Shown piece by piece: positions 25,446-34,092 of a DNA stretch of 64,000 bases. Each line of letters opens with the position of its first letter. Positions within the stretch are counted from its first letter, which is position 1. The translations under genes and the position numbers were made by a program. Location of the stretch: assembly GCA_963660615.1 (NCBI GenBank), contig CAVKYE010000005.1, forward strand, positions 1-64,000, read 5' to 3'. Origin of the DNA: Coprosoma sp963660615. GTDB lineage: Bacteria > Bacillota_I > Bacilli_A > RF39 > UBA660. The notes under the pieces are model-generated. The model saw nothing but the letters and a program-made list of their open reading frames with translations. It was not told the origin of the DNA and made no database searches.

Positions 25446-27350
25446 ATGACTAAAACACAAATTAAGCCTTATGAAAAGGCTAATCAAACTGTATATGACT
25501 ATATATATAATGAAAATAGTCATAGACTAGAGCTTCCAGCTATTAATTATTTTGATAATAGGATTTCTTATCGAGATTTCTTACATAATAGTATGGTTGT
25601 TGCTAAGGCGCTTGATGATTATGGAATTAAAAGGGGAGATTTTGTTACTGTAGTAGCACCTAGTTTGCCTGAGACGTATTATATTCTTTTGGCGGCTAGT
25701 AAGATTGGTGCAGTTGCTAATTTTGTTGATCCTAGATATGGTGAAAAGGCGATTGAACACAAGATAAATGCAGCAGGTTCTGAACTTGTAATTGCATTTG
25801 ATGGTGCTGTTAAAACGGTTAATTCAAAAACTGGTGAGGCAAAACCTGTTCATGTTTTGGACAAGGTTGGAAATGTTTTGGATAACACTAGTGCTAAAAC
25901 GGTTATTGGACTTCCAGCTAGTAATTCTATTGCTTTAAGGTCTATTATTAAAAATGATATAATAAGGGCTGCTATGTTTGATAAACAGGTTAGTGATTTT
26001 AAAAATTATTATTCTTGGAAGGAGTTTTTTAAGACTGGTGTTAAGGGACTTTCTTTTGGAAAGATTGATGCTGTTTTACCAGAGTCAGAGTTTTATAAAG
26101 ATTCTCCAGTTGCAGTTGTGTCTACTGGTGGAACTACTGGTATGCCAAAGAGTGCTTTGTTTTCTAATGAAAATATTATAAGTGCGACTTTACAATGCCG
26201 TGAGACGGGAATATTTCCTGAAGAGGCAAGATGGTATGACATTATGCCTCCTTCAATTGCTTATGGTCTTGCTGATGGTTCTATTTTGCCTTTTTCTCTT
26301 GGTAATGAGGTTAAATTAAATCCAGATCCAACTTCTATGAGTTTAAAGAATCCAAAACAGTTACATATGGTTGAAGATTTTGTAAGATTTGATCCACATA
26401 CTATTGCTTGTGCTCCTAATCATGTTTTTGCTATTTTGGATAGTAAAGAATGGCAAAATAATTCACATAGTCTTATCAATTTTATTGTTGGTGGTGATTC
26501 TTTAAATAAAGAACAACTTAGAAGGGCTAATGAAAAGCTTAAATTTGTAAAAAGACCACGAAAATTTGACAAAGAAAAATTACTAGGTGATAGAGAAGAT
26601 ATTTTGAAGATAAATACTGGTTGGGGTTCAACTGAAACTACGGCAGCGGCTAGTGTTGCTCGTGGTAGTGAAAATGTTAAAGATAATGCGGTTGGACAAG
26701 TATTACCTAATGAAATTGTTAGAGCTTTTAGGAAAAATGATTCTGGTGATTATGAAGAATTGCCTACTATTAAATCATCTGATGTAGATAATGTTTCTGA
26801 AAATCAAATTGGTGAATTATGTGTGGCTGGTCCAAATGTATTTTTAGGTTATTTAAATAATCAGGAAGAAACTGATAAGACTATTATAACTCATGATGGA
26901 GAAAGATGGGCTCATCAAGGTGATTTGGGTTTTGTTGAGGAGACTTCAAATGGTGATGAATACGTTCATTTTATTGATAGAGAAAAATATGTGTGTGTCA
27001 GATATGATGGTTTTAAGGTTACTCCAGTAGAAATTGAGAATGTTATTTTGAAAGATGATAATATTGATGGATGTAAAGCTGTGGTATTTGATGATTTAAA
27101 TCATGAAAAAGGTAGTGTTATAAAAGTTTATTATACATTGAAGAAAGATCGTGTTGTGGATATTGAAGCACTAGAGGAACGTATTAGTTTAATGTGTGAG
27201 ACTGAACTTGCTGATTATAAGTGTCCTACTGCTTATGAGTGTTTGGAGGTTTTACCACTTACTGGTTCTGGTAAGATAGATGTTATGACTTTGAAAAAAG
27301 ATGCTTTAGAAAAGGCTAAATTGTCTATTAAATCTAAGACTTTAGATTAA
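25446..27350 (+). CDS. Acyl-AMP ligase / acyl-CoA synthetase-like enzyme (cassette 2)
   Basis: A 634-residue ANL adenylating enzyme, a diverged paralogue of the cassette 1 ligase. A3 is VVSTGGTTGMPKSALFSNEN (about 218-237), A5 NTGWGSTETT, A7 HQGDLGFVE, A8 with the YDGFKVTPVEIEN form, and A10 LTGSGKIDV with catalytic Lys near residue 615. It differs from its partner across the substrate pocket (VDPRYGEKA versus APYFDPKGL segments), so it may activate another acid. ATG 25446 follows ggggggaa. Confidence 0.88.
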   Translation: MTKTQIKPYEKANQTVYDYIYNENSHRLELPAINYFDNRISYRDFLHNSMVVAKALDDYGIKRGDFVTVVAPSLPETYYILLAASKIGAVANFVDPRYGEKAIEHKINAAGSELVIAFDGAVKTVNSKTGEAKPVHVLDKVGNVLDNTSAKTVIGLPASNSIALRSIIKNDIIRAAMFDKQVSDFKNYYSWKEFFKTGVKGLSFGKIDAVLPESEFYKDSPVAVVSTGGTTGMPKSALFSNENIISATLQCRETGIFPEEARWYDIMPPSIAYGLADGSILPFSLGNEVKLNPDPTSMSLKNPKQLHMVEDFVRFDPHTIACAPNHVFAILDSKEWQNNSHSLINFIVGGDSLNKEQLRRANEKLKFVKRPRKFDKEKLLGDREDILKINTGWGSTETTAAASVARGSENVKDNAVGQVLPNEIVRAFRKNDSGDYEELPTIKSSDVDNVSENQIGELCVAGPNVFLGYLNNQEETDKTIITHDGERWAHQGDLGFVEETSNGDEYVHFIDREKYVCVRYDGFKVTPVEIENVILKDDNIDGCKAVVFDDLNHEKGSVIKVYYTLKKDRVVDIEALEERISLMCETELADYKCPTAYECLEVLPLTGSGKIDVMTLKKDALEKAKLSIKSKTLD

Positions 27351-27402
27351 TGACAATATGTCTTTTTTTGTAAAAAAATTTACTTTTTTGTTCTTTTAAT
27401 GT

Positions 27403-27408
27403 TATAAT
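27403..27408 (+). promoter_or_regulatory. -10 element before the cassette 2 sensor gene
   Basis: TATAAT 24 bp before ATG 27432, in an 80-bp gap that is absent from cassette 1. The -35 region is T-rich and unclear. Confidence 0.5.
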
Positions 27409-27431
27409 GGAGATAATATAAGGAGGTTTTT

Positions 27432-29267
27432 ATGGTTATAGGTGTATCTGTTATTAGTTGTTGTTTGATTTATAGTATTTTGCTTATGATAATTTATTTT
27501 TCTAAGCAAAGATTAGATAACATGGAAAATAAGGTTTATGGTGTTATGGTTATAATAAATATTTTTGGCCTTATTTTGGAACTTTTGTGTTGCTATTTTA
27601 CTTATAAAAATGGTGATAGTTCTATCAATTCTTTGCTTTGTTCTATTTGTAATAGGTTATTTATTATATATATGCTTACTTGGCTTTTTCTGTTTACTTT
27701 TTATATATTTTATATTACTTTTAGTAAGCAGGTTAGTATTAAGAAAGAGCTTGATAGATATAAACAGTTATTTTTGAAAGTGGCAACTTTTATATATGTT
27801 ATTTTGTTTTTATTAGCGATGATTTTACCTATTTATTACTTTAATGACGGAACGTATGTATATAGTTATGGGCCAGCGACATCTTTGCTTGTTGTTTTTG
27901 GTGGCACTTCAATTTTATTTGATATATTTTGTGTTGTTAAAAATAGAAAAAATATTAGATCTAAACAGTATTATCCACTTTTTGTATTTATTTTACTTAT
28001 GATTGTTGTTTTAATAATTAGAAATATAAATCCTGGAATAATACTTATTAATTCAACTTTTGCATTTATAACTATGATTATGTATTTTACTATTGAGAAT
28101 CCTGATGTGCAGATGATTAATGAACTTTATAAGAATAAAAAATTAATTGAGAAATCTAATGAGGATACTTCTAGGTTTTTGTTTAGGATTACTCAGGATA
28201 TTAGGAGGCCAGTAGAGGAAATTAGTGATATTAGTAATGATATGAAAACTTTGAATACTAAGGAAGAATTTATAGAGGCTAGTAAATATATTAATAATTA
28301 TAGTAATCAAGTTGATTATTTGATTAATAAGGCTTTAAATATTTCTAATATGGATACACAAACTATTAAGATTTTTGAGAACAAATATAACCCTCGTAAT
28401 TTGTTTAAGGAAGTTAGTTTTAGGGCTTTGGAGAATAAGAATGACAATATTAAATTTAGTTACCAGTTAAGTAATAGTCTTCCTAATTATTTATATGGAG
28501 ATTCTATTAAGCTTAAACAGACTTTATCCTCTATTATTAATATTGCTTATAGTTATACTAGTTCTGGTTTTGTTAATATGGATGTGAGTACGATTATTAA
28601 GTATGGTATTTGTAGACTTGTTATTACAATTGAGGATTCTGGACGTGGTATTAGTATTGATAGGATAAATGAGATTCTTAGTATGACTGGTAGTGATTTA
28701 AAGAGTGTTAATATTTCTAATAATGATAATTGTTATTTGGATATTATTTCGGTTAAGAAGCTTGTTAATATGCTTGGTGGTTCACTTATGATTAAGAGTG
28801 AAGAAAATAAGGGTACTGTTGTTACGATTACTTTGGATCAAAGGATTGTTAAGGATAAGAGTACTGAGTTATCTAAGAAATTAGAAAGGTATGAGCAGTC
28901 TTTGTATGGGGATAAAAAAGCTCTTGTTATTGATTCTGATGAGAAGGAACTTGTTTTGATTTCTGATGTTTTACAGAAAAGTGGTATAACGGTTTCATCT
29001 TCGGTTTATGCGAAGGATTGTATAGAAAATATTAGAAGTAAGATGAAATATGATTTTATTATTTTGGATGATGTTTTATCTGATAGTAGTGCTTATGATG
29101 TTTTAAAGGAAATATCAAAGAATAAAAATTTTAAGATTCCAGTTATTGTTATGATTAGTGATAATAAGGAAGGAATAAAACTTCATTACATGAAGGATGG
29201 ATTTTTTGATTGTATTATGAAATCTAAATTAGATTCAGAGCTTGAGAGAATTCTTAAGAGATTTTAG
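27432..29267 (+). CDS. Multi-pass membrane protein with degenerate histidine-kinase core and C-terminal receiver (cassette 2)
   Basis: A 611-residue paralogue of the cassette 1 sensor. The N-terminal membrane domain (residues 1-215, six or seven hydrophobic helices) has diverged strongly, while the last 395 residues are identical to the partner: same His-to-Gln change in TQDIRRPV (about residue 252-259), altered N box, intact receiver. Different membrane domains on one signalling module suggest different ligands feeding the same partner. ATG after aaggaggttttt. It has its own promoter, unlike cassette 1. Confidence 0.75.
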   Translation: MVIGVSVISCCLIYSILLMIIYFSKQRLDNMENKVYGVMVIINIFGLILELLCCYFTYKNGDSSINSLLCSICNRLFIIYMLTWLFLFTFYIFYITFSKQVSIKKELDRYKQLFLKVATFIYVILFLLAMILPIYYFNDGTYVYSYGPATSLLVVFGGTSILFDIFCVVKNRKNIRSKQYYPLFVFILLMIVVLIIRNINPGIILINSTFAFITMIMYFTIENPDVQMINELYKNKKLIEKSNEDTSRFLFRITQDIRRPVEEISDISNDMKTLNTKEEFIEASKYINNYSNQVDYLINKALNISNMDTQTIKIFENKYNPRNLFKEVSFRALENKNDNIKFSYQLSNSLPNYLYGDSIKLKQTLSSIINIAYSYTSSGFVNMDVSTIIKYGICRLVITIEDSGRGISIDRINEILSMTGSDLKSVNISNNDNCYLDIISVKKLVNMLGGSLMIKSEENKGTVVTITLDQRIVKDKSTELSKKLERYEQSLYGDKKALVIDSDEKELVLISDVLQKSGITVSSSVYAKDCIENIRSKMKYDFIILDDVLSDSSAYDVLKEISKNKNFKIPVIVMISDNKEGIKLHYMKDGFFDCIMKSKLDSELERILKRF

Positions 29268-29291
29268 AGCTTATTTTGGCTTTTTTTCTTT
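28080..29291 (+). repeat. 1.2-kb direct repeat, copy B
   Basis: Partner of 24164-25375; see there. The near identity against diverged surroundings points to recent gene conversion or recombination. Confidence 0.93.
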
Positions 29292-29395
29292 GATTTTACA
29301 TAAAAACTGTAAAATGTAGTATTTTGTCGGGTTTTTATAATTGAATTTTCTTGTTATTGGTGGTATATTTGATTTATGGAATAGAGGGAGATTTT

Positions 29396-29560
29396 ATGCA
29401 TACGAAAGATAAACAAAATTTTGTTGTAGGCTTTTCTTTTGTTGTAATTATTTGTTTTTTAGTAGCAAATTTGATGACTAAATTTGTGGTTTTGGATTTG
29501 GTTTATTTGTTATTTATGGTTGGGTGTTTTATAAGGTTTATCTATATTAAAATTCATTAG
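29396..29560 (+). CDS. Small two-helix membrane protein
   Basis: 54 residues from ATG 29396, which has agagggaga in front; the longer frame from 29351 has no ribosome site. Two hydrophobic stretches (about 10-25 and 31-49) joined by MTKFVV. No family recognised. It lies alone between the sensor gene and tatD and closes the non-syntenic block. Confidence 0.5.
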   Translation: MHTKDKQNFVVGFSFVVIICFLVANLMTKFVVLDLVYLLFMVGCFIRFIYIKIH

Positions 29561-29712
29561 ATTTTGGTATGGGTATTTTTTTTACATTTTTTTACATTTT
29601 AGCTTTTTTTCTTTGATTTTGATAAAATATTACTTTTTTTATTGTTTATAATATTTATTTTTATGAAATTATTTTAAAATATGCTATAATTTTTTTGATT
29701 GGAGTGATTTTT

Positions 29713-30471
29713 ATGATGATTGATACTCATTGTCATTTGTTTAAGGAGGATTATCCTGATTTAGATGCCGTCATAAAAAATATGGATGGGAATATAATGA
29801 TAGTAAGTAGTGCAGGTCCTTCTGATATTGATGAGGTTATGGATTTGATTGATAAGTATGATAATATTTATGGTACTATTGGTATTCATCCTGAGTATGC
29901 GGATACTTATACTATTGATGATTTGAATAAGGTGGAGGCTTGTTTATCTCATCCTAAGGTTGTGGGCGTTGGGGAGATTGGGCTTGATTACCATTATACG
30001 TCTTTAAATAAGGAGGCTCAAAAGGAGTTATTTATTAAGCAGATTAAGCTTGCTAATAAATATGGGAAGACGATTGTTATTCATACTCGTGATGCTATGC
30101 GTGATACTTATGATATTTTGAAGGAATATAAAGATAAAGATTTGAAGTGTAATCTGCACTGCTATGGTGGTAGTTTAGAGATGGCTTATGAATTTATCAA
30201 GTTAAATTGTACTTTTGGTATTGGTGGAGTTCTTACTTTTAAGAATGAGAAGAAACTTAAGGAAATTGTTAAAAGGCTTGATATTTCTAATTTTGTTTTA
30301 GAGACTGACTCTCCATACCTTACTCCTTCGCCTTTTAGGGGAAAGAGAAATGAACCTAAAAATATATATTATGTGGCTTTATGTATTGCGGATTTAAGAG
30401 GTATGGAGTTGGATGATGTTTTGGCTATTACAAGTTCTACTGCTATGCGTCAATTTGACATAAATATTTAG
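29713..30471 (+). CDS. tatD: TatD-family metal-dependent hydrolase/DNase
   Basis: About 252 residues. Metal-binding motifs: IDTHCHL (3-9), GEIGLDYH (about 91-98), VIHTRDA (about 124-130), LHCYGG (about 151-156), LETDSPYLTPSPFRG (about 200-214). TatD enzymes are 3'-5' exonucleases/DNases. In Bacillus this gene (yabD) directly follows metG; here 10.3 kb separates them. ATG 29713 follows ggagtg. Confidence 0.93.
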   Translation: MMIDTHCHLFKEDYPDLDAVIKNMDGNIMIVSSAGPSDIDEVMDLIDKYDNIYGTIGIHPEYADTYTIDDLNKVEACLSHPKVVGVGEIGLDYHYTSLNKEAQKELFIKQIKLANKYGKTIVIHTRDAMRDTYDILKEYKDKDLKCNLHCYGGSLEMAYEFIKLNCTFGIGGVLTFKNEKKLKEIVKRLDISNFVLETDSPYLTPSPFRGKRNEPKNIYYVALCIADLRGMELDDVLAITSSTAMRQFDINI

Positions 30472-30516
30472 GTATGGTATACTCGGTAAGGTTTCAATTT
30501 TGAAATGGAGGAATTT

Positions 30517-31224
30517 ATGAATACTTATTTGCTGGGGCTGATAGCAAAATGGGCAGGAATTTTATGCCTTTCAGTTTCAGGACTATTTAATTCTGGATCA
30601 CTATTTTCAGAGGAGAAAATCGAAGTAGATAATGTAAATCAAACTAAAAACTCGGCAGCTGGTGTTACAGAGGTTGCCTATAATACAGAGAAAACTTACA
30701 ATAGTAAGCTTCCTTCTAACATAACCATTACTAAAGTTAAGGGTCAAAATGGCCTTGCTTATACTGACAGTTCAAATAATACTGTGGAAACATTGACAGA
30801 ACCTGTTGATGAAGTCTTAGAAATTGGAACCGGAGATTATGGTGAATATGTTGGAAAGATGACTGGATATGGTGCGGATTGCGATGGTTGTAGTTCTACT
30901 GGCACTTTGTCTTGTCAGACTAGGGAAGGAGAATCTTGGAGTTTAGTAAATGATGGTGAATTTTATAATGATAGTGAATATGGTAGTGTCCGTATTTTAG
31001 CGGCGGCTTTGGATAAGTTTCCATGTGGTACTATTATTAAGGTTCAAAATACTGGACTTGGAGATTTTACGGCTATTGTAATGGATACTGGTAGTGCGAT
31101 GAGAAATGCTTGGTCTAATGGGACTATTCTTATGGATCTTGCTTTTAAGTCGGAATCTTCTGATGGAGTTCATAATGCTACTGGTAGTAACATTAAATAC
31201 AGCGTTCAAAGATGGGGATGGTAA
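30517..31224 (+). CDS. G5-like/3D-domain cell-wall protein (YabE-like)
   Basis: About 235 residues with a weak N-terminal membrane segment (about 5-25), a G5-type strand-rich region (PSNITITKVKGQNG, residues about 65-115) and a C-terminal 3D domain (MTGYGADCDGCSSTG at about 119-133, then FPCGTIIKV, VMDTGSAM). The 3D domain is related to lytic transglycosylases of the RlpA/Rpf-like wall hydrolases. In Bacillus yabE lies between tatD and rnmV-ksgA; the same place here. ATG 30517 follows ggagga. Confidence 0.85.
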   Translation: MNTYLLGLIAKWAGILCLSVSGLFNSGSLFSEEKIEVDNVNQTKNSAAGVTEVAYNTEKTYNSKLPSNITITKVKGQNGLAYTDSSNNTVETLTEPVDEVLEIGTGDYGEYVGKMTGYGADCDGCSSTGTLSCQTREGESWSLVNDGEFYNDSEYGSVRILAAALDKFPCGTIIKVQNTGLGDFTAIVMDTGSAMRNAWSNGTILMDLAFKSESSDGVHNATGSNIKYSVQRWGW

Positions 31225-31279
31225 AACATCCTTGTTTTTGTGTCTTTTTTTTTGTATAATTTATTTGGAGGGATACTTT

Positions 31280-32104
31280 ATGGAATATTCACCTAATAAA
31301 CTTAAAAGGGTTATTGATGATAATAATTTTAATTTTAAGAAAAAATTTGGTCAAAATTTTATTGTGGATGAAAATATTATTGATGCGATTGTTAGGAAGT
31401 CTTTGGTTGATAAGGATACTTTGGTTATTGAGATTGGACCTGGTGCTGGTAGTTTGACTAGTAAGCTTGGAACTATAGCTCGTAATGTTGTTGCTTATGA
31501 GATTGATGAATCTTTGAAACCTATTTTAGAGAATAATATTTGTGATAATACAAAGATTATTTATGGTGATTTTTTGAAGGCTTCGATACTTTTTGATATT
31601 AAGGATTATGACTATAAAAAGTTGTATGTGGTTGCGAATTTACCTTATTATATTACGACGCCTATTATTATTAAGCTTATAGAAGATAAGATTCCTGTGG
31701 ATAAGATTGTGGTTATGGTTCAAAAGGAGGTTGGTGATAGGTTTAGGGCTGTTCCTAATACAAAGGATTATAATTCGCTTTCTATTTTTTTGAATTATTA
31801 TTTTAAGGTTTCTAAGCTTATGGATGTTAGTCGTAATGTTTTTGTTCCTAGGCCTAATGTTGATAGTATTGTTGTTTGTTTTGAAAAGAGATCTGATAGG
31901 TATTTTTTGAAGGATGAGGATGTATTTTTTAAGTTGATTAGGGATAGTTTTAAACAAAAGAGGAAGACGCTTAGGAATAATTTGAAGGGTTATGATTTGG
32001 ATAAAGTTTTATCTGTTCTTAATGAATATGGTTTAGATTTGTCGGTTAGGGCTGAAGCCCTTTCTATTGAAATTTTTGTTAAAATAGCGAATGCGTTATC
32101 CTAA
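31280..32104 (+). CDS. rsmA: 16S rRNA dimethyladenosine transferase
   Basis: 274 residues from ATG 31280, which follows ggaggg; the upstream in-frame extension overlaps the 3D gene and is not used. SAM-binding motifs KFGQNFIVD (21-29), VIEIGPGAGSL (about 52-62), catalytic VANLPYYITTP (about 117-127). It dimethylates two adjacent adenosines in the 3' hairpin of 16S rRNA. The rnmV primase-like gene that usually precedes it is missing. Confidence 0.95.
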   Translation: MEYSPNKLKRVIDDNNFNFKKKFGQNFIVDENIIDAIVRKSLVDKDTLVIEIGPGAGSLTSKLGTIARNVVAYEIDESLKPILENNICDNTKIIYGDFLKASILFDIKDYDYKKLYVVANLPYYITTPIIIKLIEDKIPVDKIVVMVQKEVGDRFRAVPNTKDYNSLSIFLNYYFKVSKLMDVSRNVFVPRPNVDSIVVCFEKRSDRYFLKDEDVFFKLIRDSFKQKRKTLRNNLKGYDLDKVLSVLNEYGLDLSVRAEALSIEIFVKIANALS

Positions 32105-32145
32105 ATATGGTCACTAAGGCATAAAATGTTTTGGTGATTTTTTAT

Positions 32146-33411
32146 ATGCTTGAATGTGTTAAGGCGGTTATGTGGGCTATTTTGACTGTGGTTATGGTGT
32201 TTTTGAGTTTGCGTTTTACTTTTTTACTTAGGGCTTTACAGTTTAATTTTGTTAATATTTTTAGGGCTTTAAGTTTTAAGGTGGATTATGGTATTACTCC
32301 TATTAAGACTTTGTTTTTGACGCTTGCTGGTAGGATTGGTGTTGGTAGTATTGCGGGTGTGGCTTTGGCTATTTATGTTGGTGGGGCTGGATGTATTTTT
32401 TGGATGTGGGTTATTGCTTTGCTTTCTTCTATTTTGGCTTATGTGGAGACATTTCTTGCGGTTAGATTTAAGGATAGGGTGAATAATATTGGCGGACCTT
32501 CTTTTTATTTGAAGCGTATAAGTGTTATTTTGGCTTTTTGTTATTCTTTTTTGGTGATTGTTGCTTATTTATTTGGGTTTATTCCGATTCAGGCAAATAC
32601 GATTGTCCGTTCTTTGGGGGACGGAGTTAATGAATGGTTTGTTGGTTTTTTGCTTGCTTTGGTTACGTTTTTGGTTGTAAGGGGTGGTATTTCGAAGATT
32701 TCTTCTTTTGTTTCTGGGCTTGTTCCTTTTATGATGGTTTTGTATGTTTTGATGACTTTGGTGGTTCTTTTTCTTAATTTTTCTAAGATACCTTCTATTA
32801 TTTCGTTGATTTTTTCTTCGGCTTTTTCTTTTAAACCGTTTATTTCTTCTTTTATTCCGATGGTTTTGACGGGATTTAGTAGGGCTATTTTTTCTAATGA
32901 GTCTGGTATTGGTTTGGGTGGTATTGCGTCTTCTGCTTCTTGTTGTAATGATGGAAGGGTTAGTGGTTATATTCAGGTTTTGGGGGTGTATATTACTAGT
33001 ATTATTATTTGTACAGCTACGGCTTTTATGATTCTTGCTTATGATTATAGTAGTCTTTCTCTGGTGAATCCTAATGGAATTGAGCTTACTTTGGCAGCTT
33101 TTTGTCATCATTTTGGGGTGTGTGGTAAATTTCTTTTGGTTTTGTGTATTTTGATGTTTTCGTTTTCTACTATTTTGACGGGTCATTATTATTGTGAATC
33201 TAGTATGCGTTTTTTAATGGAGTTTAATGTTTCTTTTATTTTTGTTATTTTAACTCCTCTTAGTGTTTTTTTGGGTTCTATTATGTCTTCTTCACTTATT
33301 TGGTGTGTTATTGATATTTTGGTGGCTATTTTGGCTTTTATTAATTTGTATGGGCTTTTTAGGCTTTCTTCTTTGGTGGTTGACTATCATAAAAATTGTG
33401 ATAGAATATAA
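32146..33411 (+). CDS. Alanine/glycine:cation symporter (AGCS family)
   Basis: About 421 residues, ten or eleven membrane helices. The AGCS signature GRIGVGSIAGVALAIYVGG (about residues 66-84) and IFWMWVIALLSS follow in the right order, and FSNESGIGLGGIASSA lies near residue 253. It moves alanine or glycine inward with Na+ or H+. ATG 32146 with a weak ggtgat site. It stands between ksgA and ung, on the same strand. Confidence 0.9.
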   Translation: MLECVKAVMWAILTVVMVFLSLRFTFLLRALQFNFVNIFRALSFKVDYGITPIKTLFLTLAGRIGVGSIAGVALAIYVGGAGCIFWMWVIALLSSILAYVETFLAVRFKDRVNNIGGPSFYLKRISVILAFCYSFLVIVAYLFGFIPIQANTIVRSLGDGVNEWFVGFLLALVTFLVVRGGISKISSFVSGLVPFMMVLYVLMTLVVLFLNFSKIPSIISLIFSSAFSFKPFISSFIPMVLTGFSRAIFSNESGIGLGGIASSASCCNDGRVSGYIQVLGVYITSIIICTATAFMILAYDYSSLSLVNPNGIELTLAAFCHHFGVCGKFLLVLCILMFSFSTILTGHYYCESSMRFLMEFNVSFIFVILTPLSVFLGSIMSSSLIWCVIDILVAILAFINLYGLFRLSSLVVDYHKNCDRI

Positions 33412-33426
33412 GCAGGAAGTGATTTA

Positions 33427-34092
33427 GTGATTAATAAGAAATGGGATATTGTTTTAAAAGATGAGTTGAATAAGCCTTATTTTCGTGATTTGGGGATTTT
33501 TGTTAAGGATGAATATAAGCATAAGGTTATTTACCCAGAGTATCAAAATATTTTTAATGCTCTTAGATATACTGATTATGATGAAGTTAAGGTGGTTATT
33601 TTAGGACAAGATCCTTATCATGGTGAGCATGAGGCTCATGGCCTTTCTTTTTCTGTTTTGGATGGGGTTAGAAGGCCTCCTTCTTTGGATAATATTTTTA
33701 AGGAGTTATATAGTGATTTACATATTACTAGAAGGTCTAATGATTTGACTGACCTCGCTAGGCAAGGTGTTTTTTTGCTTAATTCTATTATGACGGTTGT
33801 GAAGGATAGTCCGCTTTCTCATAAGGGAAAAGGCTGGGAGATTTTTACAGATAATTTGATTAGACTTTTAAATGATAGAAAAGAACCGATTGTTTTTATT
33901 TTTTGGGGTGCTTATGCAAGAAGTAAGAAGGCTTTGATTACTAATAGTAGGCATCTTGTTATTGAAAGTGTGCATCCTTCTCCTTTGTCTGCGCATCGTG
34001 GTTTTTTTGGTAGTCGTCCTTTTTCACGTGCGAATAATTTTTTGGTAAGTCATGGTATTAAACCGATTGAATGGGGTGATTATGATGAATGA
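33427..34092 (+). CDS. ung: Uracil-DNA glycosylase (family 1)
   Basis: 221 residues, full length. VVILGQDPYHGEHEAHGLSF (about 58-77) carries the catalytic Asp, LLNSIMTV (about 119-126) the Asn pocket, and ESVHPSPLSAHRGFFGSRPF (about 179-198) the catalytic His and DNA intercalation loop. It removes uracil from DNA, complementing the dUTPase at 16.3 kb. GTG start after aggaagtg. Overlaps tilS by 11 bases. Confidence 0.96.
   Translation: MINKKWDIVLKDELNKPYFRDLGIFVKDEYKHKVIYPEYQNIFNALRYTDYDEVKVVILGQDPYHGEHEAHGLSFSVLDGVRRPPSLDNIFKELYSDLHITRRSNDLTDLARQGVFLLNSIMTVVKDSPLSHKGKGWEIFTDNLIRLLNDRKEPIVFIFWGAYARSKKALITNSRHLVIESVHPSPLSAHRGFFGSRPFSRANNFLVSHGIKPIEWGDYDE

Noticed and set aside
31640..31957. 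Minus-strand frame in ksgA
   Set aside because: Basic, low-complexity shadow of a conserved gene.
32569..33186. 205-codon minus-strand frame inside the alanine symporter
   Set aside because: Composition almost only N, T, R, K, S and I, as expected for the complement of a T/G-rich membrane protein gene. No start context.
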